Positions 36,510-45,101 of a stretch of 57,221 bases of DNA are shown piece by piece (the first letter of the stretch is position 1; each line of letters begins with the position of its first letter). Made by a program: the position numbers and the translations under genes. Location of the stretch: contig DAONSX010000009.1 of the NCBI GenBank assembly GCA_035411425.1, positions 1 to 57,221 on the forward strand, read 5' to 3'. The notes beneath the pieces are model-generated. The model saw only the letters and a program-made list of their open reading frames with translations. It had not been told where the DNA came from and made no database searches. The stretch is from TTA-H9 sp002071415. GTDB taxonomy: Bacteria > Bacteroidota > Bacteroidia > Bacteroidales > TTA-H9.

Positions 36510-38288
36510 ATGAGATGTAGAAGAATTTTCGATTTATTGGAATACAACGTTGAACGTTACCATCAACCCATTGCTTTGGCAGGTAAGAAAGCGGGTAAAT
36601 GGATTACGTATTCTTCAGAAGAATACGCCCAATACGCCAATTGGGTAAGTTACGGTTTGATGGCAATGGGTGTAAGAAAAGAGGATAAAATAAGTACAAT
36701 AAGCACCAACAGGCCTGAATGGAATTTTGTGGATATGGGGATACTTCAGATTGGTGGTGTTCATGTCCCTATTTATCCTACTATCAGCGATGATGACTTG
36801 ATGTATATCTTGAAAGAAGCCGAAGTAAAACTCATTTTCGTTGGAAACAAATATTTATATGGTAAAATCAGGGATTTTTCGGAACAGCTCCCTTCCTTGA
36901 TAGCAATTATTTCATTCGATGAAGTGGAAGGCTGTATACCCTTCTCAGAGTTTATCCATTTCGCGAAATCCAATATTCAGAAAGATTTGCTCGATCGATT
37001 GAAAGCCACTGTATCGCCATACGATCTGGCTTCTATCATTTATACATCGGGAACGACAGGCTTGCCCAAAGGCGTGATGCTAACGCATGAAAATCATTTG
37101 TGCAACTCATTAGTGGCGGCTTTTACTATTAATTTAAAATCTACATATACTGAACTGAGTTTTCTTCCTTTATCTCACTCTTATGAACGTATGGTGAATT
37201 ATGCAACAATTTATTTGGGTATGCCTGTTTATTATGCCGATGTTACGGCGAATATTCTCCTCAATTTTCAGGAAATCAAGCCTCAATTGATGATTACCGT
37301 TCCATTGTTGTTAGAAAAGGTTTATCAGGGGATATTGAAGAAAAGGCTTGAGCTTGGCAGAATTCAGCGATTTGTATTCGATTGGGCCTTGAGCCTTGCA
37401 CAAAGGTTTGAAATCAATAAGGATTTGGGAAAATGGTATCGTTGGAAGTTAAGCATTGCTGATCGACTGGTTTTTGTGAAGTGGCGTGAAGCTTTGGGAA
37501 GTTCATTGGTGAAGATTGTAACGGGTGGAGCAAGTATTCGGCCTGAATTGGTGAATATTTTTTGGGCTGCTGGTATCAAAGTTTACGAAGGTTATGGTCT
37601 TACCGAGGCCTCTCCTCTGGTTGCTTTCAATACTGAATCTGCCATTAAGGTAGGAACCATTGGCAAGGCTATTCCCGATATTCTCGTCAAGATATCGGAT
37701 GAAGGAGAATTAATGGTGAACGGACCAAATGTGATGAAGGGTTATTATAAACACCCCGAGCTTACCAACGAAGTAATCGAACCAGATGGATGGCTTCATA
37801 CTGGCGATATAGCCACAATTGACGAAGAAGGTTTTATCACTATTACGGGTCGAAAAAATGAAATTTTTAAAATGGCTTCAGGAATTTATGTAAATCCCGA
37901 AAAACTTGAAAATAAACTTCAACAATCTTTTTTTATCAGTCAAGCCTTTGTTGTTGGTGAACATCAAAGTTTTCTTTCGGCAATTATTCTTCCAGAGTTT
38001 GATTATATAAAGGAATACTTTGCCCATCAAGGTATCTATTTCAATTCTAATCTTGAAATTATACAGAATCAGAAAGTTATATCTTTAATCGAGGAAGAAA
38101 TTAAAATATTGAATGGACCTGGAATAAAGGAGAATGAAAGTATACAACGTTTTGCCCTCGTAGCCGACGATTGGACGATAGAAACCGGTGAATTATCTCC
38201 TTCACTGAAACTGAAAAGAAGAGTGGTGATGGAAAAATATAAGGAATTGATACAAAATTTTTACAGAAAAGAGAATGGCGGCTGGTAA
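36510..38288 (+). CDS. Long-chain acyl-CoA synthetase (AMP-forming)
   Basis: A 592-residue member of the ANL adenylating family that activates a fatty acid with ATP and CoA. Core motifs are IIYTSGTTGLPKGVMLTH (P-loop-like A3), EGYGLTEASPLVAFN (A5), GWLHTGDIATIDEEGF (A7) and GRKNEIFK (A8), with the C-terminal lid after it. The length and the LPLSHSYER segment fit FadD15-type long-chain synthetases. No fatty-acid operon surrounds it, so incorporation of exogenous fatty acids into lipids is a likely but unproven role. Confidence 0.92.
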   Translation: MRCRRIFDLLEYNVERYHQPIALAGKKAGKWITYSSEEYAQYANWVSYGLMAMGVRKEDKISTISTNRPEWNFVDMGILQIGGVHVPIYPTISDDDLMYILKEAEVKLIFVGNKYLYGKIRDFSEQLPSLIAIISFDEVEGCIPFSEFIHFAKSNIQKDLLDRLKATVSPYDLASIIYTSGTTGLPKGVMLTHENHLCNSLVAAFTINLKSTYTELSFLPLSHSYERMVNYATIYLGMPVYYADVTANILLNFQEIKPQLMITVPLLLEKVYQGILKKRLELGRIQRFVFDWALSLAQRFEINKDLGKWYRWKLSIADRLVFVKWREALGSSLVKIVTGGASIRPELVNIFWAAGIKVYEGYGLTEASPLVAFNTESAIKVGTIGKAIPDILVKISDEGELMVNGPNVMKGYYKHPELTNEVIEPDGWLHTGDIATIDEEGFITITGRKNEIFKMASGIYVNPEKLENKLQQSFFISQAFVVGEHQSFLSAIILPEFDYIKEYFAHQGIYFNSNLEIIQNQKVISLIEEEIKILNGPGIKENESIQRFALVADDWTIETGELSPSLKLKRRVVMEKYKELIQNFYRKENGGW

Positions 38289-38792
38289 GAAAAAAGATAA
38301 ACCCCGAATTGCCATCGGAAACCTGAACCATGACGCTAACCAAACTCAAAACTTGTTTTTACAGAGTCCAATAAACCACCGTCGTTCCATGACTAAGAAT
38401 AATTTCGAGAGTATCATCTTCTTTTATGAAGATGCCTCTACTTACAAACGTTTTTTATCGAATGGCATTCAAGAATGGCCCTCATTCTTTTCCTAATTTG
38501 GCTTTTTGAACGAACTCATCAGGATATAGGGCACCATCACAAAATTCCCGCTTTCATTAGCTCATAAATCATGAATGTCGAAATTGTGGGTTCCAAAACC
38601 GCATGACCCATCTTTTCTTTTGGGATATTGTGAGGAATACAAATAATTGTATCACATTTTTCTAATGACCTTCATTAGAATTTATACCTCGATAATAAAT
38701 CCGGGATAAAAAGGTCTTTTGCAAATGATTCAATATAGAAACTCCCGTGAGTTTAATAAATCCATCCATAAAATACTTTTAAAAACAGTTCT
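38289..38792. other. Intergenic region with a possible eroded coding remnant
   Basis: About 500 nt between two convergent genes. On the minus strand at roughly 38690-38505 two adjacent frames, joined by one frameshift, read like real protein (CDTIICIPHNIPKEKMGHAV... then DGALYPDEFVQKAK). The family is not recognised. No terminator is evident for either flanking gene. Confidence 0.35.
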
Positions 38793-41627
38793 TCAATAAA
38801 CACCTATGGCTAATTTTGAATATTGTATCCTGTTGTTAGTTTTCAATTCCACTATGTATATACCAGTCTCCAAAGCCTGAAGAGCAATATCGGACAATGG
38901 AACCTCTTTTGTGTAAGAACCAGCCTCTATCCTGCCTAAAATTCTTTGTCCTATCTTTTGACCCGAAATATTGTAAAGCACAAGCTCAACCTGGCTTCTT
39001 TGCTCGAGATAGAAAGAAACAAAGATTTTCTCATTTGCCGGATTTGGCCAGATACGAAAAGAGGGTTGTTCTTCCATTTCGACAAAACCCGTATTCAAGC
39101 TGGCTGGTTTTGGAATGCGTGAGGTGCTCCATAAATGATATTCTCCGGGCTCGAAAGTAATGGTTGCGGTCAAGTTTTGCACCTCGAGTGAATCGCCGCT
39201 GAAAAATTCGTACCATTTTCCATCACGCGTGAATCCAGGAACGATATCTTTGGCATTCACATCGAAATTACCCGTTATCACTACGTCCATATCCGAATGT
39301 CGGAGTATGATTCTACGATCGACCCCATTGAGTTTATAACTGTAATCCGTTGTATTAAAAACTGGATAATTATTTTTCAGATAATGGAGTGCCGAGTAAA
39401 CCTCATAAAGATAGTGGCGGCGCCAGTCGGTATAGTAATCCCAGCGTACCGGCTTCTCTCCTACCCTTCCGTTATAGTCGATGCTGTAATCGTAACCCAG
39501 TTCGCCAAACTGCCATATCATTTTTGGCCCGGGTACAGGGATAAAGAAAGTAGCCGCCAGAGCAGCTCTTTCGAGGGCAATAGTCATATCTTTGATGTCA
39601 TAATCTGGATTGGTTGAAACGCCCCAAGTCAGGTTTTTGTACATCAACCGCTCCTCATCATGACTTTCCATATATCCAACTACATGAGGATTATTCCATC
39701 CGCGGCGCTGGTAATCGATCGATGAAAAATCGCTACTGCTTGTATATCCCATAGATGCATCACAATAGGCTCCGTTAAGGTTTCCCCAAAGCAGCATCCC
39801 ATAGTTGGCCAGAATTTTTTCTTCCAAATTATCGGTAAAATGTTCTAAAATAACATAAGCCTGAGGATTGACTGACCAAATAGAATCGGTATAATTTTTC
39901 AGTATGGCAATCCGAGTGGCATCATAAGCCCAGCCATCCCCAGGCTTATTGGTAAATCCTTTGCTAAAGTCGAAACGAAAACCATCTGCCTTATATTCTG
40001 TAAGCCAGTAGCGTGTTACTCGATATACAAATTGTTTTGTATAAGGACTTTCGTGGTTGAAATCGTAACCCCAGCTATAGCTTGGATTGGGCGAAGTCTG
40101 ATTGAACCATGGATTATCAGCAGCCGGAATCTGTTTTACATCATCCCAGTATAGTTTTACTAGAGGATTATTCCCGTATGCATGATTCAGCACTATGTCC
40201 AAAATAACAGCAATTCCTCTTTTATGACATTCATCTATCAATTTTTTTAAATCGTTCTTGGGGCCATAGTATTTGTCAGGGGCAAAATAAGTCATGGGAT
40301 TATAACCCCAGCTCGAATTCCCCTCGAATTCCATCAATGGCATCAGCTCGATGGCATTGACTCCCAGTTTGACAAGGTAATTTAAAGTGTCGATGACCGA
40401 TTGATAAGTATGTTTTGTTGTAAAATCGCGGATAAGCAATTCATAAATAACGAGTTTCTCCCTCGATGGAGGCGAAAATTGTTCGATTTGCCATGCAAAT
40501 GGTTCTTGAGCAGTTTGAAGAACCGACGCTATGCCTGTAGTTTTTCCACTTGGGTAAATTAGCATTGCGGGATAAACCGACGTAGGGATATATTTATCGT
40601 TCCACGGATCACTGATTTTATCACAATAAGGATCGGATATCCTGATTTTTCCATCCACTAAATATTGATAGATATATTCTTTGGCGGGAATCAAACTGCT
40701 TATCTCTAACCAGAATCTTTCTCCATCTGCAGTTTTATTCATATAATATTCTGGCAAAATCTCCCAATTGCTGAAATCGCCAATTGCGAATACATTTTTC
40801 TTCCCCGGAGCCTGCAAACATAATATAACCGTTGAATCGTCAACGTAATTTATGCCGTCGTATATTCCATCGGGTAACTCCACCACTGTGGGTTGCGGAA
40901 TTACAACATAAAACAAGGTATCTCTTACTATCTGCTGAGAATTTTTAGCTACAAAAATAAGATGATGATCGTTCCAATATCCATTTATTGGACTCGCCAC
41001 AAGGGTATCATCCATAAAAACTCCTGCTACGGCTTTTCGAAGACTGCCATTTTCAAATACCCACATTGAATCAGCCTGAGGGCTGATGGCATGAACCAAA
41101 ATGGTATCTCCTTCCGCTTCGATTAAATGATTCCCCTGTGGAGAAGTAATGTTAATGGATAAGTCAGGCGGATAGACATCCACAAAAATATCGGCATTTC
41201 CTACATCTTTTCCTTCCTTATAAGAACCCCCTATTGTGACGCCACTTCTGAAGACAAAAGCCATTTTCAGAATTTGTTCATTTGCCGGAACACCATAATA
41301 AGACCTGATGTCAGGAGAAATTGTAAGTCTATAATAATTGGCCGAAATTCTCTCGAGCTTGGTTTCTTGGGTATTCTGTCCCCAATTGGTCTTCACATAT
41401 TTCCAGTCGGAAGGAGAAGTGCTCAGGTTGGTAATCACTCCCGTATGAGCATAAACATCTCCTGTATATCCCATCAAACCTTGATTTCCCTCAGCGGCGT
41501 CGTAATAAATTATGACAGATTGATTCACGAGGGGGAAAACAGGTTCAGTGTGAATAATTTGGGCTTGAAGCCGAAAAAATGAAAAGATAAATATCTCTAA
41601 AAAATAAAAGCAACGCCTGGAATCCAT
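38793..41627 (-). CDS. Secreted GH13 alpha-amylase-family enzyme with T9SS sorting domain
   Basis: A 944-residue exported protein. After a signal peptide (cut near AQ, residue 23) come beta-rich starch-binding-like modules (~25-250), a CBM48-like region (NVFAIGDFSNWEI, ~278-345) and a GH13 catalytic barrel (~390-750). Catalytic residues are Asp553 in GFRFDFSKG, Glu595 in VILEHF and Asp657 in MESHDEER, with DIVLNH before them. The last ~80 residues (RIWPNPANEKIFV...GIYIVEL...) are a type IX secretion C-terminal domain, so the enzyme should cross the outer membrane. Starch, glycogen or a related alpha-glucan is the likely substrate. It is monocistronic. Confidence 0.93.
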   Translation of the reverse strand: MDSRRCFYFLEIFIFSFFRLQAQIIHTEPVFPLVNQSVIIYYDAAEGNQGLMGYTGDVYAHTGVITNLSTSPSDWKYVKTNWGQNTQETKLERISANYYRLTISPDIRSYYGVPANEQILKMAFVFRSGVTIGGSYKEGKDVGNADIFVDVYPPDLSINITSPQGNHLIEAEGDTILVHAISPQADSMWVFENGSLRKAVAGVFMDDTLVASPINGYWNDHHLIFVAKNSQQIVRDTLFYVVIPQPTVVELPDGIYDGINYVDDSTVILCLQAPGKKNVFAIGDFSNWEILPEYYMNKTADGERFWLEISSLIPAKEYIYQYLVDGKIRISDPYCDKISDPWNDKYIPTSVYPAMLIYPSGKTTGIASVLQTAQEPFAWQIEQFSPPSREKLVIYELLIRDFTTKHTYQSVIDTLNYLVKLGVNAIELMPLMEFEGNSSWGYNPMTYFAPDKYYGPKNDLKKLIDECHKRGIAVILDIVLNHAYGNNPLVKLYWDDVKQIPAADNPWFNQTSPNPSYSWGYDFNHESPYTKQFVYRVTRYWLTEYKADGFRFDFSKGFTNKPGDGWAYDATRIAILKNYTDSIWSVNPQAYVILEHFTDNLEEKILANYGMLLWGNLNGAYCDASMGYTSSSDFSSIDYQRRGWNNPHVVGYMESHDEERLMYKNLTWGVSTNPDYDIKDMTIALERAALAATFFIPVPGPKMIWQFGELGYDYSIDYNGRVGEKPVRWDYYTDWRRHYLYEVYSALHYLKNNYPVFNTTDYSYKLNGVDRRIILRHSDMDVVITGNFDVNAKDIVPGFTRDGKWYEFFSGDSLEVQNLTATITFEPGEYHLWSTSRIPKPASLNTGFVEMEEQPSFRIWPNPANEKIFVSFYLEQRSQVELVLYNISGQKIGQRILGRIEAGSYTKEVPLSDIALQALETGIYIVELKTNNRIQYSKLAIGVY

Positions 41628-42231
41628 ATAGGTAAAAATTAGGGTAAATCATAGCAAAGATAAGCATGATATAGTTATTCTATTGGCAAACTATGTCAAT
41701 ATTCGACTTCCATATCCCCTTTGATATTTCGACCCATGGCCTGACAATGACCGATTTTCCTGACTAATGGATTGAATACCGCGCCATGTATAATTCTCGA
41801 CTCATTCGAAGAGTGGCAAATTGCTGGCCCTCGCAAACATCCTTCTTCCCATCCCGAATAAATATATTTTTGGCATGGAACGTTCATGAATCTTGAGGAA
41901 TCAAGTCATTGAGCCGACTGAAGGCAGAAAGCGAAGCAACAGTTAAATATTTTCAATGAATAAACCCGTAATGCCAGCCAAAACTTCAGCCTTTCGAGCC
42001 GTCAGATACAAAATATTGGCAGGAAGAAAGAATAGAAAATATGCGAGATTCGTAGGGAAAATACAGATCCACTCCGTCGAATTAATCAAAAGTTTATCTT
42101 AACAGAGAAGGAATGTGTACCCCCTTATATAATACCAGTTAACTTAGCATAATGCAGTAATAGCCTGAACAAAAGGATGGGATTCATTTTCATGCGGTCT
42201 TCATCCGATTCGAAATTTCTAAAAAAACACT
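41628..42231. other. Intergenic region, no gene recognised
   Basis: About 600 nt between the amylase start and tRNA-Arg. The short open frame on the minus strand at 41696-41887 (63 codons with several Cys) does not match a family I know, and I do not call it a gene. Confidence 0.4.
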
Positions 42232-42239
42232 TAATTTTG
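42209..42239 (+). promoter_or_regulatory. tRNA-Arg promoter
   Basis: TTCG at 42209-42212 (one mismatch to TTTG), a 19-nt spacer, and TAATTTTG at 42232-42239 fit the Bacteroidota promoter and end 11 nt before the mature tRNA. Confidence 0.55.
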
Positions 42240-42250
42240 CAGCCCAAAAT

Positions 42251-42324
42251 GGTCCGGTAGCTCAGTTGGATAGAGCAGCAGCCTTCTAAGCTGCGGGTCG
42301 AGGGTTCGAATCCCCCCCGGATCA
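42251..42324 (+). tRNA. tRNA-Arg (TCT anticodon)
   Basis: 74 nt: acceptor GGTCCGG pairs with CCGGATC (one G-U), D arm AGCTCAGTTGGATAGAGC, anticodon stem GCAGC/GCTGC with loop CTTCTAA (anticodon TCT, reading AGA), T arm GAGGGTTCGAATCCCCC. CCA is not encoded. Confidence 0.95.
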
Positions 42325-42633
42325 CTCCCGATGAAACTTATATTTGTCCCTCTCCCTCTTATTTCACCGAAATCGTTTTATCAATTGCTTAAATGGCAAC
42401 TCCTTTATCAATTCGTAAAACCTTATGAGAGCCTATCGAGAATATTACAATGAAAATATTTCGATATACGTTTTAAAGGGCCTTATTCGTAAATAAATTT
42501 TTTCAGCCTGTTTCATCAATAGAAAAATTTTTATAAATTTGTAATCAGAATTTATTGGATCGAAACGAGGCGATATAAAGGAAACTCTGGTTTTACCATA
42601 TCAAATAGTTAACAACTAAAAAACAGATGGATC
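42325..42633. other. Intergenic region upstream of the ferritin-like gene
   Basis: No gene. It contains a -7 box TAAATTTG at 42534-42541 with TTTC at 42511-42514 19 nt before it, implying a leader of about 85 nt for the ferritin-like gene. Confidence 0.45.
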
Positions 42634-43143
42634 ATGGGAAAAGAAGCTATTAAGATTTTATCAGTCGACCGGGATGAGCTCCTGAAGATGTTGAATGCCG
42701 CCTTAGCGGAAGAATGGCTTGCCTATTATCAATACTGGATTGGGGCAAGGTTGATGGAAGGGCCGATGAGGGCCGAAATTGAACCTGAACTGCTGCTGCA
42801 TGCTACACAGGAATTAAATCACGCCGTATTATTGGTTAACAGAATTATCCAGCTGGAAGGAACACCCATTCTAAATCCCAACGACTGGAGCAAGTTAGCT
42901 CACTGCCAATACGAAGAACCCAAAGACCCTTACATAGAGGTTATACTCGATCAAAACCTTAAAGGAGAAAGGTGCGCTATCGAGCGTTACGAACAAATAG
43001 CCAACTTTACCAGTGGTAAGGATCATGCAACCTACCAGATGGCCGTTCAAATCCTCAACGAAGAACTCGAACACGAACACGACATTCAGGACTGGATTAA
43101 CGACATTCACAGAATGAAAGAAGAATGGAAAAAACTCCGATAA
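42634..43143 (+). CDS. DPS-like (thioferritin-type) iron storage/detoxification protein
   Basis: A 169-residue four-helix-bundle ferritin-like protein. Ferroxidase-type carboxylates lie in LAEEWLAYYQY (Glu26-27), ATQELNH (Glu60, His63), ERCAIERYE (Glu112) and NEELEHEHD (Glu143-147). Two cysteines, Cys91 and Cys114, sit where DPS-like proteins of archaea and Bacteroides fragilis carry a redox pair near the metal site, which separates this family from true Dps and bacterioferritin. The role is probably to consume peroxide while oxidising and storing Fe(II), protecting an anaerobe from oxygen. It has its own promoter and terminator. The DPSL assignment rests on the cysteine pair and overall length. 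Confidence 0.8.
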   Translation: MGKEAIKILSVDRDELLKMLNAALAEEWLAYYQYWIGARLMEGPMRAEIEPELLLHATQELNHAVLLVNRIIQLEGTPILNPNDWSKLAHCQYEEPKDPYIEVILDQNLKGERCAIERYEQIANFTSGKDHATYQMAVQILNEELEHEHDIQDWINDIHRMKEEWKKLR

Positions 43144-43156
43144 ACCGGAGTTCTTT
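43131..43156 (+). terminator. Terminator overlapping the ferritin stop codon
   Basis: A 7-bp perfect stem (AACTCCG 43133-43139 with CGGAGTT 43146-43152) encloses the TAA stop at 43141-43143 and is followed by a short T-rich run. Confidence 0.75.
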
Positions 43157-43375
43157 CTATAACATGCTAAAAAACACCACTAAACTCTACTCTCAATTTT
43201 TGAGGCATTTACTATCTTCAGCTGCCTTATTTCCCGAATTCTTGGGGTGGCTGAAGATTTTTCAAAAGAACCCTCTTAAATCAAAAGACGAAGGTTCAGG
43301 TTGAACCGGCCAAATAAAACGTCTTCTATTGCAAAAATAAAAACCTAATTGTTGTAATCAGTTAAAGATACCTCG

Positions 43376-44032
43376 ATGGACAACAAATCTACGGGCATTA
43401 TCTGGGATTGGAATGGCACATTGCTCGATGATGTTTCATTATGCATCGATGTAATGAATTCATTGCTAAATGACCGACATCTTCCTCTGCTAAATCATGA
43501 AAGATACAGGGAGATTTTTGATTTCCCCGTAATAGAATATTATAAGAAATTAGGATTCAACTTCAATGTGGATCCCTTCGAGGTGATTGGTCTTGAATTT
43601 ATGAAGAGGTTTTTAGAACATATAGAAAAAGTTCCGCTGATGGATGGTGCTGTTGAAATACTCGAATGGTTCGACAATAAAGGTTACCGGCAGTACATTC
43701 TTTCGGCCATGGAACAACAATCGCTCGATAAAATATTGCTCGACAAAGGTATTCATCCTTATTTCGAAGCTATCTCAGGTATTAATAATCACTATGGCGG
43801 AGGAAAAATGGAAGAAGGCAGACATTTTATCACCGACAACAAAATGAACCCCAACGAAGCTTACCTGTTTGGCGACACTATCCATGATTTTGAAGTTGGA
43901 GATCGTTTGGGGATGAAGGTTGTGCTAATAGCTCAGGGTCATCAGTCGAAACAACGTCTTATCGAAACAAAAGCTGTTGTGGTGGATAATTTCGAACAAC
44001 TCAAGAAATGGTTCGAAATTAACGGTAAATGA
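43376..44032 (+). CDS. HAD-superfamily phosphatase (phosphoglycolate phosphatase-like)
   Basis: A 218-residue hydrolase with the HAD motif I as DWNGTLLDD (nucleophile Asp11). The usual second Asp (DxD) is Asn13 here, as in a subgroup of this family that often reads DWNGTL. Motif II is in YILSAMEQ, the lysine is at GGGKMEEG, and motif IV is LFGDTIHDFEVG. A helical cap follows motif I, as in phosphoglycolate or pyrophosphate phosphatases. The substrate is not predictable. The TM1266-like gene begins about 50 nt downstream with its own -7 box. Confidence 0.88.
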   Translation: MDNKSTGIIWDWNGTLLDDVSLCIDVMNSLLNDRHLPLLNHERYREIFDFPVIEYYKKLGFNFNVDPFEVIGLEFMKRFLEHIEKVPLMDGAVEILEWFDNKGYRQYILSAMEQQSLDKILLDKGIHPYFEAISGINNHYGGGKMEEGRHFITDNKMNPNEAYLFGDTIHDFEVGDRLGMKVVLIAQGHQSKQRLIETKAVVVDNFEQLKKWFEINGK

Positions 44033-44055
44033 TGTAAAAATTAAGAAAAAGGAAT

Positions 44056-44063
44056 TAAATTTG
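44056..44063 (+). promoter_or_regulatory. -7 box ahead of the TM1266-like gene
   Basis: TAAATTTG matches TAnnTTTG, 22 nt before the ATG at 44086. A -33 element is not clear. Confidence 0.4.
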
Positions 44064-44085
44064 CCAAAAACCAAAAAATATTCTT

Positions 44086-44337
44086 ATGAAAACGACGATT
44101 TTAGGACTTAAAATTACGCAGAGAGCCGAAAAATCAACCGAAGTACAGGATGTTTTGACCAAATTTGGTTGTTCTATTCATACGCGACTGGGATTACACG
44201 AAGCAAGCGAAGATTATTGCAGCCAGGAAGGCCTTATCATTTTGGAACTGGTTGGCGACGTAGGAGAGATGCTGAAATTAGAAGAAGCGCTCAAGCAAAT
44301 TCCAGGCGTTGAAGTTCAAAAGATGGTGTTCGATTAA
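44086..44337 (+). CDS. TM1266-family (iron-only hydrogenase system regulator-like) protein
   Basis: An 83-residue protein with the ferredoxin-like/ACT-type beta-alpha-beta pattern, beginning MKTTILGLKITQRAEKS and containing TRLGLHE and LIILELVGD. This fits the TM1266 family, which is annotated as a regulator of iron-only hydrogenase maturation because it often lies beside hydE/F/G. No hydrogenase or maturation gene is in this window. truA starts 2 nt after the stop, so they are cotranscribed. The function is an inference from the family name only. Confidence 0.8.
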   Translation: MKTTILGLKITQRAEKSTEVQDVLTKFGCSIHTRLGLHEASEDYCSQEGLIILELVGDVGEMLKLEEALKQIPGVEVQKMVFD

Positions 44338-44339
44338 GG

Positions 44340-45101
44340 GTGGACAACCAAAGATATTTTATTCATCTTGCCTTTGATGGCACCAATTATTGTGGATGGC
44401 AACGCCAGAAAAATGCTACCAGCATCCAGCAGGAGATAGAAGAAAAAATTAGCATTCTTTTAAAGAAACCTATTGACATTACAGGTTGTGGGCGCACCGA
44501 TACAGGGGTGCATGCTTCCTCTTTTTATGCCCATTTCGATTTCGATCCTATGCCAAAACAACAGCTGATAATTCTTTCCTATCGACTCAACCACATTCTA
44601 CCCCTCGATATCGCCATTTCAGAAATCCTGCCTGTAAAACCTGAAGCGCATGCCCGATATGATGCGCTTTGGAGAACTTACCGATATTACATTTCCCTGC
44701 GAAAAAACCCATTTACAAGAAATTATCGCTGGTTTCGATCACAATGTCCAGATATCGAAAAAATGAATCAACTGGCTGAAATTCTTTTGGCAGTCAAAAA
44801 TTTTACGAGTTTTTCCAAACTTCATTCGGATACCGAAAATAACCTTTGCACGCTTACTCAGGCTTTTTGGGAAATCAGAAAGGATGAGCTTGTTTTTACC
44901 ATCACAGCCAACCGTTTCTTACGCAACATGGTAAGAGCCATTGTAGGCACGCTCTGGCAATTGGGAAAAGAAGAAAATGCCGTTGATCACCTTCGTGAAA
45001 TTATAGCCAAAAGAGATCGTTCGGCTGCCGGGCCTTCTGTAAACCCTCATGCTCTTTTCCTCGAAGAAATCATTTATCCCGATGATATCTTCCTTGTTTA
45101 A
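44340..45101 (+). CDS. truA: tRNA pseudouridine(38-40) synthase
   Basis: A 253-residue enzyme that converts uridines 38-40 in the anticodon arm of many tRNAs to pseudouridine. The catalytic Asp is Asp54 in the GCGRTDTGVHA motif; the later RFLRNMVRAIVG segment is also conserved. The start is GTG at 44340, two bases after the preceding stop, giving the normal N terminus (YFIHLAFDGTNYCGWQRQ). The TAA stop shares the palindrome TTAA with the stop of the convergent gene. Confidence 0.96.
   Translation: MDNQRYFIHLAFDGTNYCGWQRQKNATSIQQEIEEKISILLKKPIDITGCGRTDTGVHASSFYAHFDFDPMPKQQLIILSYRLNHILPLDIAISEILPVKPEAHARYDALWRTYRYYISLRKNPFTRNYRWFRSQCPDIEKMNQLAEILLAVKNFTSFSKLHSDTENNLCTLTQAFWEIRKDELVFTITANRFLRNMVRAIVGTLWQLGKEENAVDHLREIIAKRDRSAAGPSVNPHALFLEEIIYPDDIFLV

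Noticed and set aside
41696..41887. 63-codon Cys-containing open frame on the minus strand
   Set aside because: Cysteines do not form a known cluster motif and no family is recognised; could be a remnant but not supportable.
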